DNA from: Castellaniella sp.
GTDB taxonomy: Bacteria; Pseudomonadota; Gammaproteobacteria; Burkholderiales; Burkholderiaceae_B
DNA: 42,783 bases
Assembly (NCBI RefSeq): GCF_004321985.1
Contig: NZ_SCQN01000043.1
Location: 1-42,783 of the forward strand
Reading direction: 5' to 3'
In this document: piece after piece, positions 16,186-22,698 of the stretch
How positions within the stretch are numbered: position 1 is the first letter of the stretch
Layout: the number at the start of each line of letters is the position of its first letter
Made by a program: the position numbers and the translations under genes
Notes under the pieces: generated by a model
Database searches by the model: none
What the model was told of the DNA's origin: nothing
Seen by the model: only the letters and a program-made list of their open reading frames with translations

Positions 16186-16221
16186 GTCTACAGATTTCGG
16201 TCTGTAGGCCCTTGTTCTTTT
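16182..16221 (+). terminator. Original tRNA-Pro terminator displaced to attR
   Basis: Stem AAGGGTCTACAGA with TCTGTAGGCCCTT (one G-T), loop TTTCGG, then GTTCTTTT. It has the same position relative to the tRNA end as the terminator at attL, but a different sequence. It is probably the chromosomal terminator before the island arrived. Confidence 0.75.
16194..16221 (+). repeat. 28-bp direct repeat flanking hicAB, left copy
   Basis: The loop and right half of the attR terminator; identical to 16924-16951 over 28 bases. The two copies bracket exactly the hicAB module. Confidence 0.9.
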
Positions 16222-16284
16222 GGCGTGTGTGTTCATGCGGCTTTCCGTTTGAGAATGATCAGCGTGGGTGGTGATGAACGCCTA

Positions 16285-16318
16285 TTGTGTATTCGTGTGT
16301 ATTGTGTATAATTACACA
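16285..16318 (+). promoter_or_regulatory. hicAB promoter with overlapping operator
   Basis: TTGTGT (16285-16290), 16-base spacer, TATAAT (16307-16312). The perfect palindrome TGTGTATAATTACACA (16303-16318) covers the -10, a natural site for HicB autorepression. The predicted transcription start falls at about 16319-16320, on the hicA start codon. Confidence 0.65.
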
Positions 16319-16319
16319 C

Positions 16320-16502
16320 GTGAACAGCACAGACCTCATCAAACAACTGAAAGCCGACGGCTGGTATCTGGTGCATACCGTTGGGTCTCATCATCAGTTC
16401 AAGCATCCCTCCAAGCCCGGCAAGGTCACGGTGCCGCATCCGAAAAAGGATCTGCCATTGCCGACACAGCGCAGCATCCTCAAACAAGCCGGCCTGCGAT
16501 AA
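16320..16502 (+). CDS. hicA: HicA toxin (mRNA interferase)
   Basis: 60-residue HicA. The family folds like a double-stranded RNA-binding domain and cuts mRNA independently of the ribosome. Seen are LIKQLKADGWYLVHTVGSHHQFKHP with the catalytic His region and the KKDLPLPTQRSILKQAGL tail. The GTG start at 16320 gives the standard HicA length. No Shine-Dalgarno is visible, and the -10 box ends only 7 bases before, so the mRNA may be leaderless. HicB follows 24 bases downstream. All expected residues are present, so the toxin looks functional. Confidence 0.92.
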   Translation: MNSTDLIKQLKADGWYLVHTVGSHHQFKHPSKPGKVTVPHPKKDLPLPTQRSILKQAGLR

Positions 16503-16526
16503 GCGGGCCGGACAGGAGAATACCCC

Positions 16527-16916
16527 ATGCTCTATCCGATTCACGTACACAAGGACCAAGACAGCGCCTATGGTGCGTCCTTCCCTGACTTTCCCGGCTG
16601 CTTTGCTGGTGCCGATGATCTGCAGGGCCTGCCTCGCGCCGCACAGGAGGCGGTCGAGGCGCACTTCTACGGCGAAACCGAAGCAATCCCCAGCCCCAGT
16701 ACTCCCGAGGCCTGGAAGGGCCATGAGGACTTCGAGGGGGGCTTCTGGATGATGGTGGATATCGACCTGTCCAAGGTCAACACCAAGGCTATGCGTCTGA
16801 ACATCAGCCTTCCCGAGAACCTGGTGCACCGCATCGACGCTGCGGCCAAGGCTCAGCGTCTGTCGCGCTCCGCATTCCTGGCGAAAGCAGCAGAACGGGA
16901 AATGGCAGACGCCTGA
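16527..16916 (+). CDS. hicB: HicB antitoxin
   Basis: 129-residue HicB. The N-terminal part is the partially degraded RNase H-like HicB domain (MLYPIHVHKDQDSAYGASFP ... GCFAGADD ... AVEAHFYG). The C-terminal part is a ribbon-helix-helix DNA-binding domain (RLNISLPENLVHRIDAAAKAQRLSRSAFLAKAA). It neutralises HicA by direct binding and represses its own promoter, probably at the palindrome 16303-16318. A GGACAGGAG ribosome-binding site lies before the ATG. The stop is followed within a few bases by the second copy of the 28-bp flanking repeat. Confidence 0.93.
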   Translation: MLYPIHVHKDQDSAYGASFPDFPGCFAGADDLQGLPRAAQEAVEAHFYGETEAIPSPSTPEAWKGHEDFEGGFWMMVDIDLSKVNTKAMRLNISLPENLVHRIDAAAKAQRLSRSAFLAKAAEREMADA

Positions 16917-16923
16917 AACGAAA

Positions 16924-16951
16924 ATTTCGGTCTGTAGGCCCTTGTTCTTTT
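16924..16951 (+). repeat. 28-bp direct repeat flanking hicAB, right copy
   Basis: Identical to 16194-16221. It contains only the right arm of the terminator, so it cannot form the full stem on its own. Confidence 0.9.
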
Positions 16952-16977
16952 CTGGGGCTCAGCGGTAAGCGCGGGCG

Positions 16978-17553
16978 CTACTGCCGTTTGATCGCTTCGA
17001 TCTGAATCACCAGCCGGACGGTGTCCGGGATGCCGGGCAGCCCGAAATTCATGCCCCATTGACTGCGCTGGATCGTGGCTTCGAAGTCGCCGCCGCAGAT
17101 ATCACGCTGGGTGCGTTTGTTCTGATAGCAGTTGAAACGGTTGGCGCGCAAAGTGACTGGCTTCTGTACACCCAGCAGCGTCAGGGTCCCGGAAACGCTG
17201 CTGATCTTGTCGCCTTCAAAGGCGAAAGCCTGGCTTTGGAATCTGGCGTCCGGGAAGGCGGCGACGTTGAAGAAATCCTTGCTGCGCAAGTGTTCGTCAA
17301 AGCCCTTCGAGCCGCTGTTGATCGAGGTGGGATCAATGCGGATGTCGGCCTGCCCCTTTTTGGCCGTCTGGTCGAGATCGACGGTTCCGGTGATCGTGTC
17401 GAATCGCCCGCGGGTGGTGGATGTGCCGTTGTGCACGACCCCAAAGGTCACGAAACTGTGGTCGGGTTCCACATCGTAGGTGACGTTCTGGGCATAGGCT
17501 GGGAATGCGTGGGCTGACAGGCCCAGCAAAGCGATGGCAAGCACTTTCGACAT
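16978..17553 (-). CDS. yceI: YceI family periplasmic protein
   Basis: 191-residue YceI-like protein. A signal peptide is visible (MSKVLAIALLGLSAHAFPAYAQN, cleavage probably after AYA). The mature part has the YceI lipocalin-like beta-barrel motifs: YDVEPDHSFVTFGVVHNGTSTTRGRF, FDEHLRSKDFFNVAAFPDARF and SGTLTLLGVQKPVTL. Family members bind polyisoprenoid or amide lipids in a hydrophobic pocket, and some are induced by base stress. The physiological role here is unknown. It is transcribed leftwards, convergent with hicAB; no operon partner is apparent. Confidence 0.9.
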   Translation of the reverse strand: MSKVLAIALLGLSAHAFPAYAQNVTYDVEPDHSFVTFGVVHNGTSTTRGRFDTITGTVDLDQTAKKGQADIRIDPTSINSGSKGFDEHLRSKDFFNVAAFPDARFQSQAFAFEGDKISSVSGTLTLLGVQKPVTLRANRFNCYQNKRTQRDICGGDFEATIQRSQWGMNFGLPGIPDTVRLVIQIEAIKRQ

Positions 17554-17783
17554 GGCGGTCCTCGCAATGGAATGTCCGTTCAGCCTTCAATTCTGAACAG
17601 AAGCTGACATTCGGCCATTCTAAGCCGCCTGTGAGTGTTTGACCGGCGGGCCCTGTGGATCGTCTGATGTGCGTCAAAAAGTCGGGAGATTCCGAGTAAC
17701 CCCGTGTCAGGCGTTGGCCCTACCATGGATGCGGCAGCCGCTGTGTCTTCAGCCTGCGCAAGGCTAATCGGCGGGAGGAAGGG
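17554..17783. other. Gap upstream of yceI
   Basis: 230 bases between the yceI start and the higBA operator. It should contain the yceI promoter, but I see no clear -35/-10 pair and no credible gene. Confidence 0.4.
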
Positions 17784-17802
17784 TAGTCCCAAATTGGGAC
17801 TA
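17784..17802. promoter_or_regulatory. Palindromic operator of the higBA remnant
   Basis: Perfect 19-base inverted repeat TAGTCCCAA-A-TTGGGACTA, 78 bases upstream of higA. Such palindromes lie over higBA-type promoters and are bound by the HigA helix-turn-helix. Function is inferred. Confidence 0.6.
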
Positions 17803-17811
17803 TCATCGACC

Positions 17812-17877
17812 TATGAGTTCGTCGGCACCCATGCCGAGTACGATGAGATTGACGCTGAAACCGTAGAAATGGAGTGA
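17812..17877 (+). pseudogene. HigB toxin C-terminal relic
   Basis: The frame YEFVGTHAEYDEIDAETVEME followed by TGA is the typical C-terminus of HigB toxins (the F-V-G-T-H-A-x-Y-D pattern ending in an acidic stretch). It is directly preceded by the operator, with no room for the toxin's other residues or start. Most of higB has therefore been deleted between promoter and tail. The higA start follows 3 bases after the stop, as in intact higBA operons. Confidence 0.65.
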
Positions 17878-17880
17878 ACC

Positions 17881-18252
17881 ATGGACATCCGCCCTATCCG
17901 CACTGAGGCAGACTACAAGTCCGCGCTCAAGGCGATCTCCCATCTTGTGGAGATTGACCCAGACATTGGCACGCCCGAGGGCGATCGCCTGGATGTCCTG
18001 TCCACGCTCGTCCAAGCCTACGAAGCCAAGACCTTCCCGATTGGCCTGCCTGATCCCGTTGAAGCGATCAGGTTCAGGATGGAGCAGGCTGGACTGACCG
18101 CGAAAGACCTGGAACCTATGATCGGTCAGAGAAACCGCGTGTACGAAGTCCTCAACCGCAAGCGGTCCTTGACGCTGCCGATGATCTGGAAACTACATAA
18201 GGGGCTCGGGATTCCTGCCGAGAACCTGATCCAACCGCCTGCTCATGTCTAG
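17881..18252 (+). CDS. higA: Solitary HigA antitoxin / XRE regulator
   Basis: 123-residue HigA-type antitoxin. The N-terminal part (MDIRPIRTEADYKSALKAI ... VDPDIGTPEGDRLDVLSTLV) is typical of the HigA/YgjM type, and the C-terminal part is an XRE helix-turn-helix (IRFRMEQAGLTAKDLEPMIGQRNRVYEVLNRKRSLTLPMIWKLHKGL). Intact family members bind HigB and repress the operon. Here the cognate toxin is reduced to a tail, so the protein survives as a lone antitoxin. It may counter a related toxin elsewhere or act as a regulator. A GGAG ribosome-binding site is present in the relic's 3' end. Confidence 0.88.
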   Translation: MDIRPIRTEADYKSALKAISHLVEIDPDIGTPEGDRLDVLSTLVQAYEAKTFPIGLPDPVEAIRFRMEQAGLTAKDLEPMIGQRNRVYEVLNRKRSLTLPMIWKLHKGLGIPAENLIQPPAHV

Positions 18253-18344
18253 ACTAACTGTACTGCCCGCAGGCGGCATGCCCTGCGCATCCTGGGGAGG
18301 GCGTCCTCGGATTCTCGGTAGTCCCCCCGGGGCGTGCCGCGGGA

Positions 18345-18770
18345 TCAGGCGCGAGCAGCCAGCACCAACCCGTACTGGTCCATGACCGCCATCAGAGCAG
18401 CTTTGTCCGGTGGGCCGCCTGCGCCCACCACGGCCGCCACGTCCCTGAAGTATTGGGCACCGATGTCCGGCGACATGATGATCAGGGCCCGGGCAGTATC
18501 CGGGAACGGATTCGAGAACCCGTGGACCACGCCCTTGGGTGTACACATGGTTTGCCCGGGGGTGAGGTCTCGTGTCTCAGGGCCGACGGTGTAGCGCAGC
18601 GTGCCGCTCAGGACGTAGACGATCTCTTCGTTGTCCCGGTGACTATGCGGTGGCGGCGTGTTTGAACCGGGGCCAACGGTCAGTTCAAAAATCCCCATGC
18701 CCGCGTTCTGTGACCCGTCGATGAGATAGTCGATGCTCAGCTTGCCGATGTCGATCTTGGTGGTGTCCAT
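18345..18770 (-). CDS. Cupin domain protein
   Basis: 141-residue single-domain cupin. The two cupin motifs are visible: PPHSHRDNEEIVYVLSG (metal-binding His, His, Glu) and PGQTMCTPKGVVHGFSNP (with the final His). It therefore binds a metal and could be a small dioxygenase or isomerase; related proteins are annotated as quercetin 2,3-dioxygenase-like, but the substrate cannot be inferred. It is divergent from the LysR gene at 18879, across 108 bases containing a palindrome, so LysR control is likely. Confidence 0.85.
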   Translation of the reverse strand: MDTTKIDIGKLSIDYLIDGSQNAGMGIFELTVGPGSNTPPPHSHRDNEEIVYVLSGTLRYTVGPETRDLTPGQTMCTPKGVVHGFSNPFPDTARALIIMSPDIGAQYFRDVAAVVGAGGPPDKAALMAVMDQYGLVLAARA

Positions 18771-18819
18771 AGTTGGATTCCGGTTTGGTCATAATTGTGG
18801 GATGATTCACAATGTAAAT

Positions 18820-18831
18820 CGTTGCGCAACG
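18820..18831. promoter_or_regulatory. Candidate LysR operator between cupin gene and lysR
   Basis: Perfect 12-base palindrome CGTTGCGCAACG in the divergent intergenic region, with a second imperfect dyad ATTCAACTGAAT 20 bases to the right. Position and symmetry suit a LysR-type regulator. Confidence 0.45.
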
Positions 18832-18878
18832 CAGATAAATGCAATTCCATTCAACTGAATGTTGCAAGAACATAGCTA

Positions 18879-19793
18879 ATGAGAGAACGTTTGGCAGTGA
18901 TGGGGGTGTTCGCTCAGGTGGTCGAGGCCAACAGCTTCTCGGCCGCCGCGACCCGGCTTGGGCTGTCCAAGTCACTGGTCAGCCGCGAAGTCACAGCACT
19001 GGAGCAGTCGCTCTCGGTCAAGCTGCTGAATCGCTCGACTCGCAGACTCAGCCTGACCGAGGCGGGGGCGATCTTTTACGAACATTGCCGCCGCGTCGTC
19101 CATGAGGCCGAGTATGCCGAGCGGCGGCTGACGCAATCGCAGTCGGCGCTCGCGGGGCTGGTGCGTGTCACCTGCGTGCAGGCGTTTGCGCTGCGCTACC
19201 TGATGCCGGTGATCGGTGATTTCCAGCTTAAATATCCCGAGATCCGCATCAAACTGTCCTGCAGCAACCGCATCGTGGAGCTGGGGGACGAGGGTTACGA
19301 CATCGGCATTCGCATGTCGCGGACACCCGATCCCAAGCTCGTTGCGCGCAGGCTGGCCGTGAATCGCAAGATCCTCTGCGCGTCGCCATCGTATCTGGCG
19401 CGCCGCGGTACGCCCGACACTGTCGAAGACCTGGCGGCGCATGACGGCGTGCTGTTCCCGCCGATCGCTCCGAAGGGCGCATGGACTTTGGCGCGCGATG
19501 GACAACAGTACAGCGTGCCGGTCAATACACGTTTCGAGACGGATGACATGGATGCCGCGCATGCCGCGGTGCTGTCCGGGCTTGCGCTGAGCGCCTTGCC
19601 CGTCTACGTGGTGGCCAGCGACCTGCGCCTGGGCCGCTTGATCCCGCTGCTCACCAATTATCAGGTGCTACCCGACGTCGGCATCTATCTGGTTCATCTG
19701 CCCAATCGCACCATGCCCAAGCGGGTACGCACGTTCATTGATTTTGTGCAGCAGAGCTTCAAGCCCATGGCGCCATGGGAAGCGGGGCAGTAG
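18879..19793 (+). CDS. LysR family transcriptional regulator
   Basis: 304-residue LysR regulator. The N-terminal winged helix-turn-helix is complete (FAQVVEANSFSAAATRLGLSKSLVSREVTALEQSL ... LLNRSTRRLSLTEAG). The remaining 220 residues form the periplasmic-binding-protein-like effector domain (LMPVIGDFQLKYPEIRIKL, DIGIRMSR). It belongs to the broad AaeR/DmlR-like subgroup by its RSTRRLSLTEAG motif. It is probably autoregulated and controls the divergent cupin gene. The ATG at 18879 is used; another lies seven codons in. No clear ribosome-binding site is seen. Confidence 0.92.
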   Translation: MRERLAVMGVFAQVVEANSFSAAATRLGLSKSLVSREVTALEQSLSVKLLNRSTRRLSLTEAGAIFYEHCRRVVHEAEYAERRLTQSQSALAGLVRVTCVQAFALRYLMPVIGDFQLKYPEIRIKLSCSNRIVELGDEGYDIGIRMSRTPDPKLVARRLAVNRKILCASPSYLARRGTPDTVEDLAAHDGVLFPPIAPKGAWTLARDGQQYSVPVNTRFETDDMDAAHAAVLSGLALSALPVYVVASDLRLGRLIPLLTNYQVLPDVGIYLVHLPNRTMPKRVRTFIDFVQQSFKPMAPWEAGQ

Positions 19794-19823
19794 CAGTGGT
19801 TGTCGGCACAGAAGGGTGCTCGG

Positions 19824-20156
19824 TCATGCCGCTATATGCTCGGCGCGGGAGACGGCCAAGTGTAGGCCCGTGCCTTGAATGACTGCCAACAGCGTTTTGA
19901 TGGTGGGGTTTCCTTTCGACGATAGGGCGCGATAGAGGCTCTCTCGTGGGATTCCCGCTCGCTGGGCGACGTTGGCCATGCCTTGGGCTTCGGCCACGTG
20001 GCGTAGTGCCGCCAGGAACGCAGCCTGTCCGCCAGGTTGGTCAATTTCGTCCAGGGCTGCCGTCAAATAGTCATCCACGAATGCAGGATCATCCCGCAGC
20101 ATGTCAATGATCGTCTGATCATGCGAGCGGTTGGTATGGGTGGTGTGATCATTCAT
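19824..20156 (-). CDS. HigA-type antitoxin (addiction module antidote protein)
   Basis: 110-residue helix-turn-helix antitoxin. The N-terminal half is acidic (MLRDDPAFVDDYLTAALDEID), and the C-terminal half is an XRE-like DNA-binding domain (GGQAAFLAALRHVAEAQGMANVAQRAGIPRESLYRALS). The layout matches the addiction-module antidote family that pairs with toxins like the gene upstream. The ATG at 20156 overlaps the toxin stop by 8 bases. Toxin-first order fits higBA-like modules. It ends 30 bases from the lysR stop, convergent. Confidence 0.88.
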   Translation of the reverse strand: MNDHTTHTNRSHDQTIIDMLRDDPAFVDDYLTAALDEIDQPGGQAAFLAALRHVAEAQGMANVAQRAGIPRESLYRALSSKGNPTIKTLLAVIQGTGLHLAVSRAEHIAA

Positions 20157-20481
20157 GATGTTTCTCCCGGCTTTGCCAGTCATGCCAGTACGAGACTGCT
20201 GTGTTGATGTCGGCTTGCTGCCTGCGCTTGTCGCCACCAGCCAACAATAGAATCAGGCGCTTTCCAGCGTGTGCGTAGTACACGCGATAACCCGGTCCCC
20301 AGTTGATCCTCAGTTCCCACACTCCATCAGACACATGCTTGCAATCGCCTAAGTTGCCCGTCGCCATACGGTTGATCCGTGTCAGCACGCGAGCTCGGGC
20401 CTGTCGATCAGCGATGCTTTCCAACCATAGCTTGTAATGGTCTTTGCCTGTTTCGTCCAGGTATTCGATCACCTCGTACAT
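20149..20481 (-). CDS. RelE/ParE superfamily toxin (HigB-type addiction killer)
   Basis: 110-residue toxin of the phage-derived Gp49-like/addiction-killer family in the RelE superfamily. Visible features are YKLWLESIADRQARARVLTRINRM, GVWELRINWGPGYRVYYAHAGKRLILLLAGGDKRRQQADI and a C-terminal Trp/His/Glu-rich tail. Characterised relatives cleave mRNA on the ribosome. ATG at 20481 gives the standard length; an upstream in-frame ATG-like extension lacks support. It overlaps its antitoxin, so the pair is translationally coupled. It appears intact. Confidence 0.9.
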   Translation of the reverse strand: MYEVIEYLDETGKDHYKLWLESIADRQARARVLTRINRMATGNLGDCKHVSDGVWELRINWGPGYRVYYAHAGKRLILLLAGGDKRRQQADINTAVSYWHDWQSREKHHE

Positions 20482-20614
20482 CTGTGCATTATACGTTACA
20501 AAACTGGTTGAGAATAGCTGCTTATGAAAGCCGCACCGCACTCTTGCACGCAGTCGATCCCGCCGAACCGAATGATTCTATTTGGACTCGCCGTGGCTGC
20601 CCCAGGTGGATCCG

Positions 20615-21913
20615 TCAGGCCGCAACCGGCTCCGGCGTTGCTCCTCCTCGTTTGATCAGCAAGGCAATTACCGCGGCAGCGATGGCGGTGGCGCCCGAGA
20701 GCACGAAGGCCGTCAGGTAGCTGCCGGTGGCCTGGCGGACGAAACCGCCCATCCAGGCTGCCGTGGCGGCGCCGATCTGGTGGCCGGCGACGATCCAGCC
20801 GAACACGATGGCCGCGTCGCGCTCGCCGAAGGCATCGGTCGCCAGGCGCAGAGTGGGCGGCACCGTCGCGATCCAGTCCAGGCCGTAGAACACGGCGAAC
20901 AGGGACAGGGCGTAGAACGAGAAATCGGTGTAGGGCAGGATGATCAGCGAGATGCCGCGCAGGCTGTAGTAGACGAAGAGCAGCATGCGCGGATCATAGC
21001 GGTCGGTGAGCCAGCCCGAAGCGGTGGTGCCGACCAGGTCGAACACGCCCATCAGCGAGAGCAGACCTGCGGCCTGGATGGCCGCAATGCCATGGTCGCC
21101 ACACATTGCGATAAGGTGTGTTCCCACCAGCCCGTTGGTAGTGAATCCGCAGACCCAAAAGGTGGCGAACAGATACCAGAACGTGCCGGTGTGGCTGGCG
21201 CGCCTGAGTGCACCAAATGTGGCGGCGATCAGCCCGATGCGCAGTGCTGCAGGGGTAGGCGGATTGTCCGGGTCGGCGCCGTAGGGCAGCAGACCCACGT
21301 CGGCCGGGCGGTCGGGCACCAGCCGCCAGACCAGCGGCACCATGACCAGCATCGCGGCGGCTACGGCCCAGACGGCGCGTGTCCAGTCGCTGGAAGACGC
21401 CAATGCCGCCAGTACCGGCAGAAAAATCAGGTTGCCGGTGGCGGTGCTGGCAGTGAGTATCCCCATGGCCAGGCCCCGGTGTTCAAGGAACCAGCGGTTC
21501 GCGATCGCAGCACCCAGTACGGAGGCCACGGCGCCCGACCCGATGCCGGAGAAGAAGCCCCACAACGCGATGAGTTGCCATGTCTGAGTCATGAAGGCGC
21601 TGGCGGCGGACGATACAGCCATGACGAGCAGCGCGGTCAGCACCACGCGGCGCAGCCCGAAGTGGTCCATGGCGGCGGCGGCGAAGGGGCCCACCATGCC
21701 GTAGAAGAAAATGCCGATGGCAGCCGCCAGCGAGGTGGTCGCACGGCTCCAGCCGAACGATTTTTCCAGCGGATCCAGCAGCACGCTGGGCGTGGCGCGC
21801 AGCCCGGCCGAGAACAGCAGGCAGAGGAAGATGACGCCGACCACGACGAAGGCGTAGCGCTGGCCGAGGCGGGGAATGGAGGTAGCGCGCGTGGGATCAG
21901 CGGCAGGATACAT
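20615..21913 (-). CDS. MFS transporter
   Basis: 432-residue major facilitator superfamily transporter with about 12 hydrophobic segments. The loop 2-3 motif is degenerate (AMDHFGLRRVV), and the loop 8-9 equivalent is SGWLTDRYDPRMLL. The profile resembles oxalate/formate- or monocarboxylate-type MFS proteins, but the substrate is unknown. It is divergent from a TetR gene with operator-like dyads between them, the classical arrangement for a TetR-controlled transporter. The toxin-antitoxin module starts 133 bases downstream. Confidence 0.88.
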   Translation of the reverse strand: MYPAADPTRATSIPRLGQRYAFVVVGVIFLCLLFSAGLRATPSVLLDPLEKSFGWSRATTSLAAAIGIFFYGMVGPFAAAAMDHFGLRRVVLTALLVMAVSSAASAFMTQTWQLIALWGFFSGIGSGAVASVLGAAIANRWFLEHRGLAMGILTASTATGNLIFLPVLAALASSSDWTRAVWAVAAAMLVMVPLVWRLVPDRPADVGLLPYGADPDNPPTPAALRIGLIAATFGALRRASHTGTFWYLFATFWVCGFTTNGLVGTHLIAMCGDHGIAAIQAAGLLSLMGVFDLVGTTASGWLTDRYDPRMLLFVYYSLRGISLIILPYTDFSFYALSLFAVFYGLDWIATVPPTLRLATDAFGERDAAIVFGWIVAGHQIGAATAAWMGGFVRQATGSYLTAFVLSGATAIAAAVIALLIKRGGATPEPVAA

Positions 21914-21921
21914 GATATGTT

Positions 21922-21965
21922 ACTGACCGGTACGTTAAGTGCGACCTATAATACGGACTGGTCGG
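21922..21965. promoter_or_regulatory. Shared MFS/tetR promoter with TetR operator-like dyads
   Basis: On the plus strand, CTGACC (21923-21928) and TATAAT (21947-21952) with an 18-base spacer. TACTGACCGGTA-like dyad (21922-21932) and a similar GACTGGTC (21956-21963) overlap and flank the promoter. GACCGGTC-type palindromes are common TetR operators. The assignment is inferred. Confidence 0.5.
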
Positions 21966-22049
21966 GCATACCGTCAAGTCGTTTTCTGGAGTATCGATGC
22001 TCTGGTCCCGGCTGACGGTGGCCGGGGCGGGCCAGGGAGATGATGCACC

Positions 22050-22673
22050 ATGACAAAATTGCAGCGGACCGAGACGCGGCCGACGGGGCAGGGACGGGAA
22101 CCGAAGGCAAAACCGGCGCGTGCGGCCGACCGCATCCGCCGTAGCGCGCGGGATCTTTTCTACCACCAAGGCATCCGGGCGGTGGGGGTGGACGCCATCG
22201 TAGCCGATGCCGGCGTGACCAAGCCGAGCCTCTACCGGACCTTTGCGTCCAAGGACGACCTGGCGGCGGCCTACCTGCGGGATTACGAAGTCGAATTCTG
22301 GCGCCGGTTCGACGCCGCGGTCAACGAACATCCGGGGGATCCGCGCGCGCAGATCCTGGCCTATTTCACAGGCCTTGCAAAGCGCACCAGTTTGCCGGGG
22401 TACCGGGGCTGCGGCCTGACCAACGCCTGTGTCGAATACCCCGATCCCGACCATCCCGCCCGCCGGGTGTCGATCGCCAACAAGCAGAAGGTGCGCGAGC
22501 GCCTGGCCGACATGGCGCGCCAGATGGGCGCACGCGACCCCGACGGATTGGGAGACGGGCTGCAGCTGTTGCTGGAGGGCGCCTATACGTCCAGCCAGAT
22601 TCTGGGTGCGAACGGGCCGGTGCGGCACCTGGCGGCCGTCGCGGCACGCCTGATCGACGCCAGCCTGGCGTAG
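22050..22673 (+). CDS. TetR/AcrR family transcriptional regulator
   Basis: 207-residue TetR regulator. The N-terminal DNA-binding domain is clear (RIRRSARDLFYHQGIRAVGVDAIVADAGVTKPSLYRTFASKDDLAAAYL). The C-terminal ligand domain includes a conserved GCGLTNACVEYPDPDHPA segment seen in a TetR subgroup with a Cys-rich loop. The first 20 residues are basic and polar. It most likely represses the divergent MFS gene and itself. The ligand is unknown. It is convergent with tadG 25 bases away. Confidence 0.92.
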   Translation: MTKLQRTETRPTGQGREPKAKPARAADRIRRSARDLFYHQGIRAVGVDAIVADAGVTKPSLYRTFASKDDLAAAYLRDYEVEFWRRFDAAVNEHPGDPRAQILAYFTGLAKRTSLPGYRGCGLTNACVEYPDPDHPARRVSIANKQKVRERLADMARQMGARDPDGLGDGLQLLLEGAYTSSQILGANGPVRHLAAVAARLIDASLA

Positions 22674-22698
22674 GCCAGGCCGGAGGCTGGGCTGCCAG

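Noticed and set aside
20582..22015. 477-residue frame on the plus strand across the MFS gene
   Set aside because: Antisense shadow; composition rich in Gly, Gln and His without motifs, while the minus-strand frame is a clear MFS protein.
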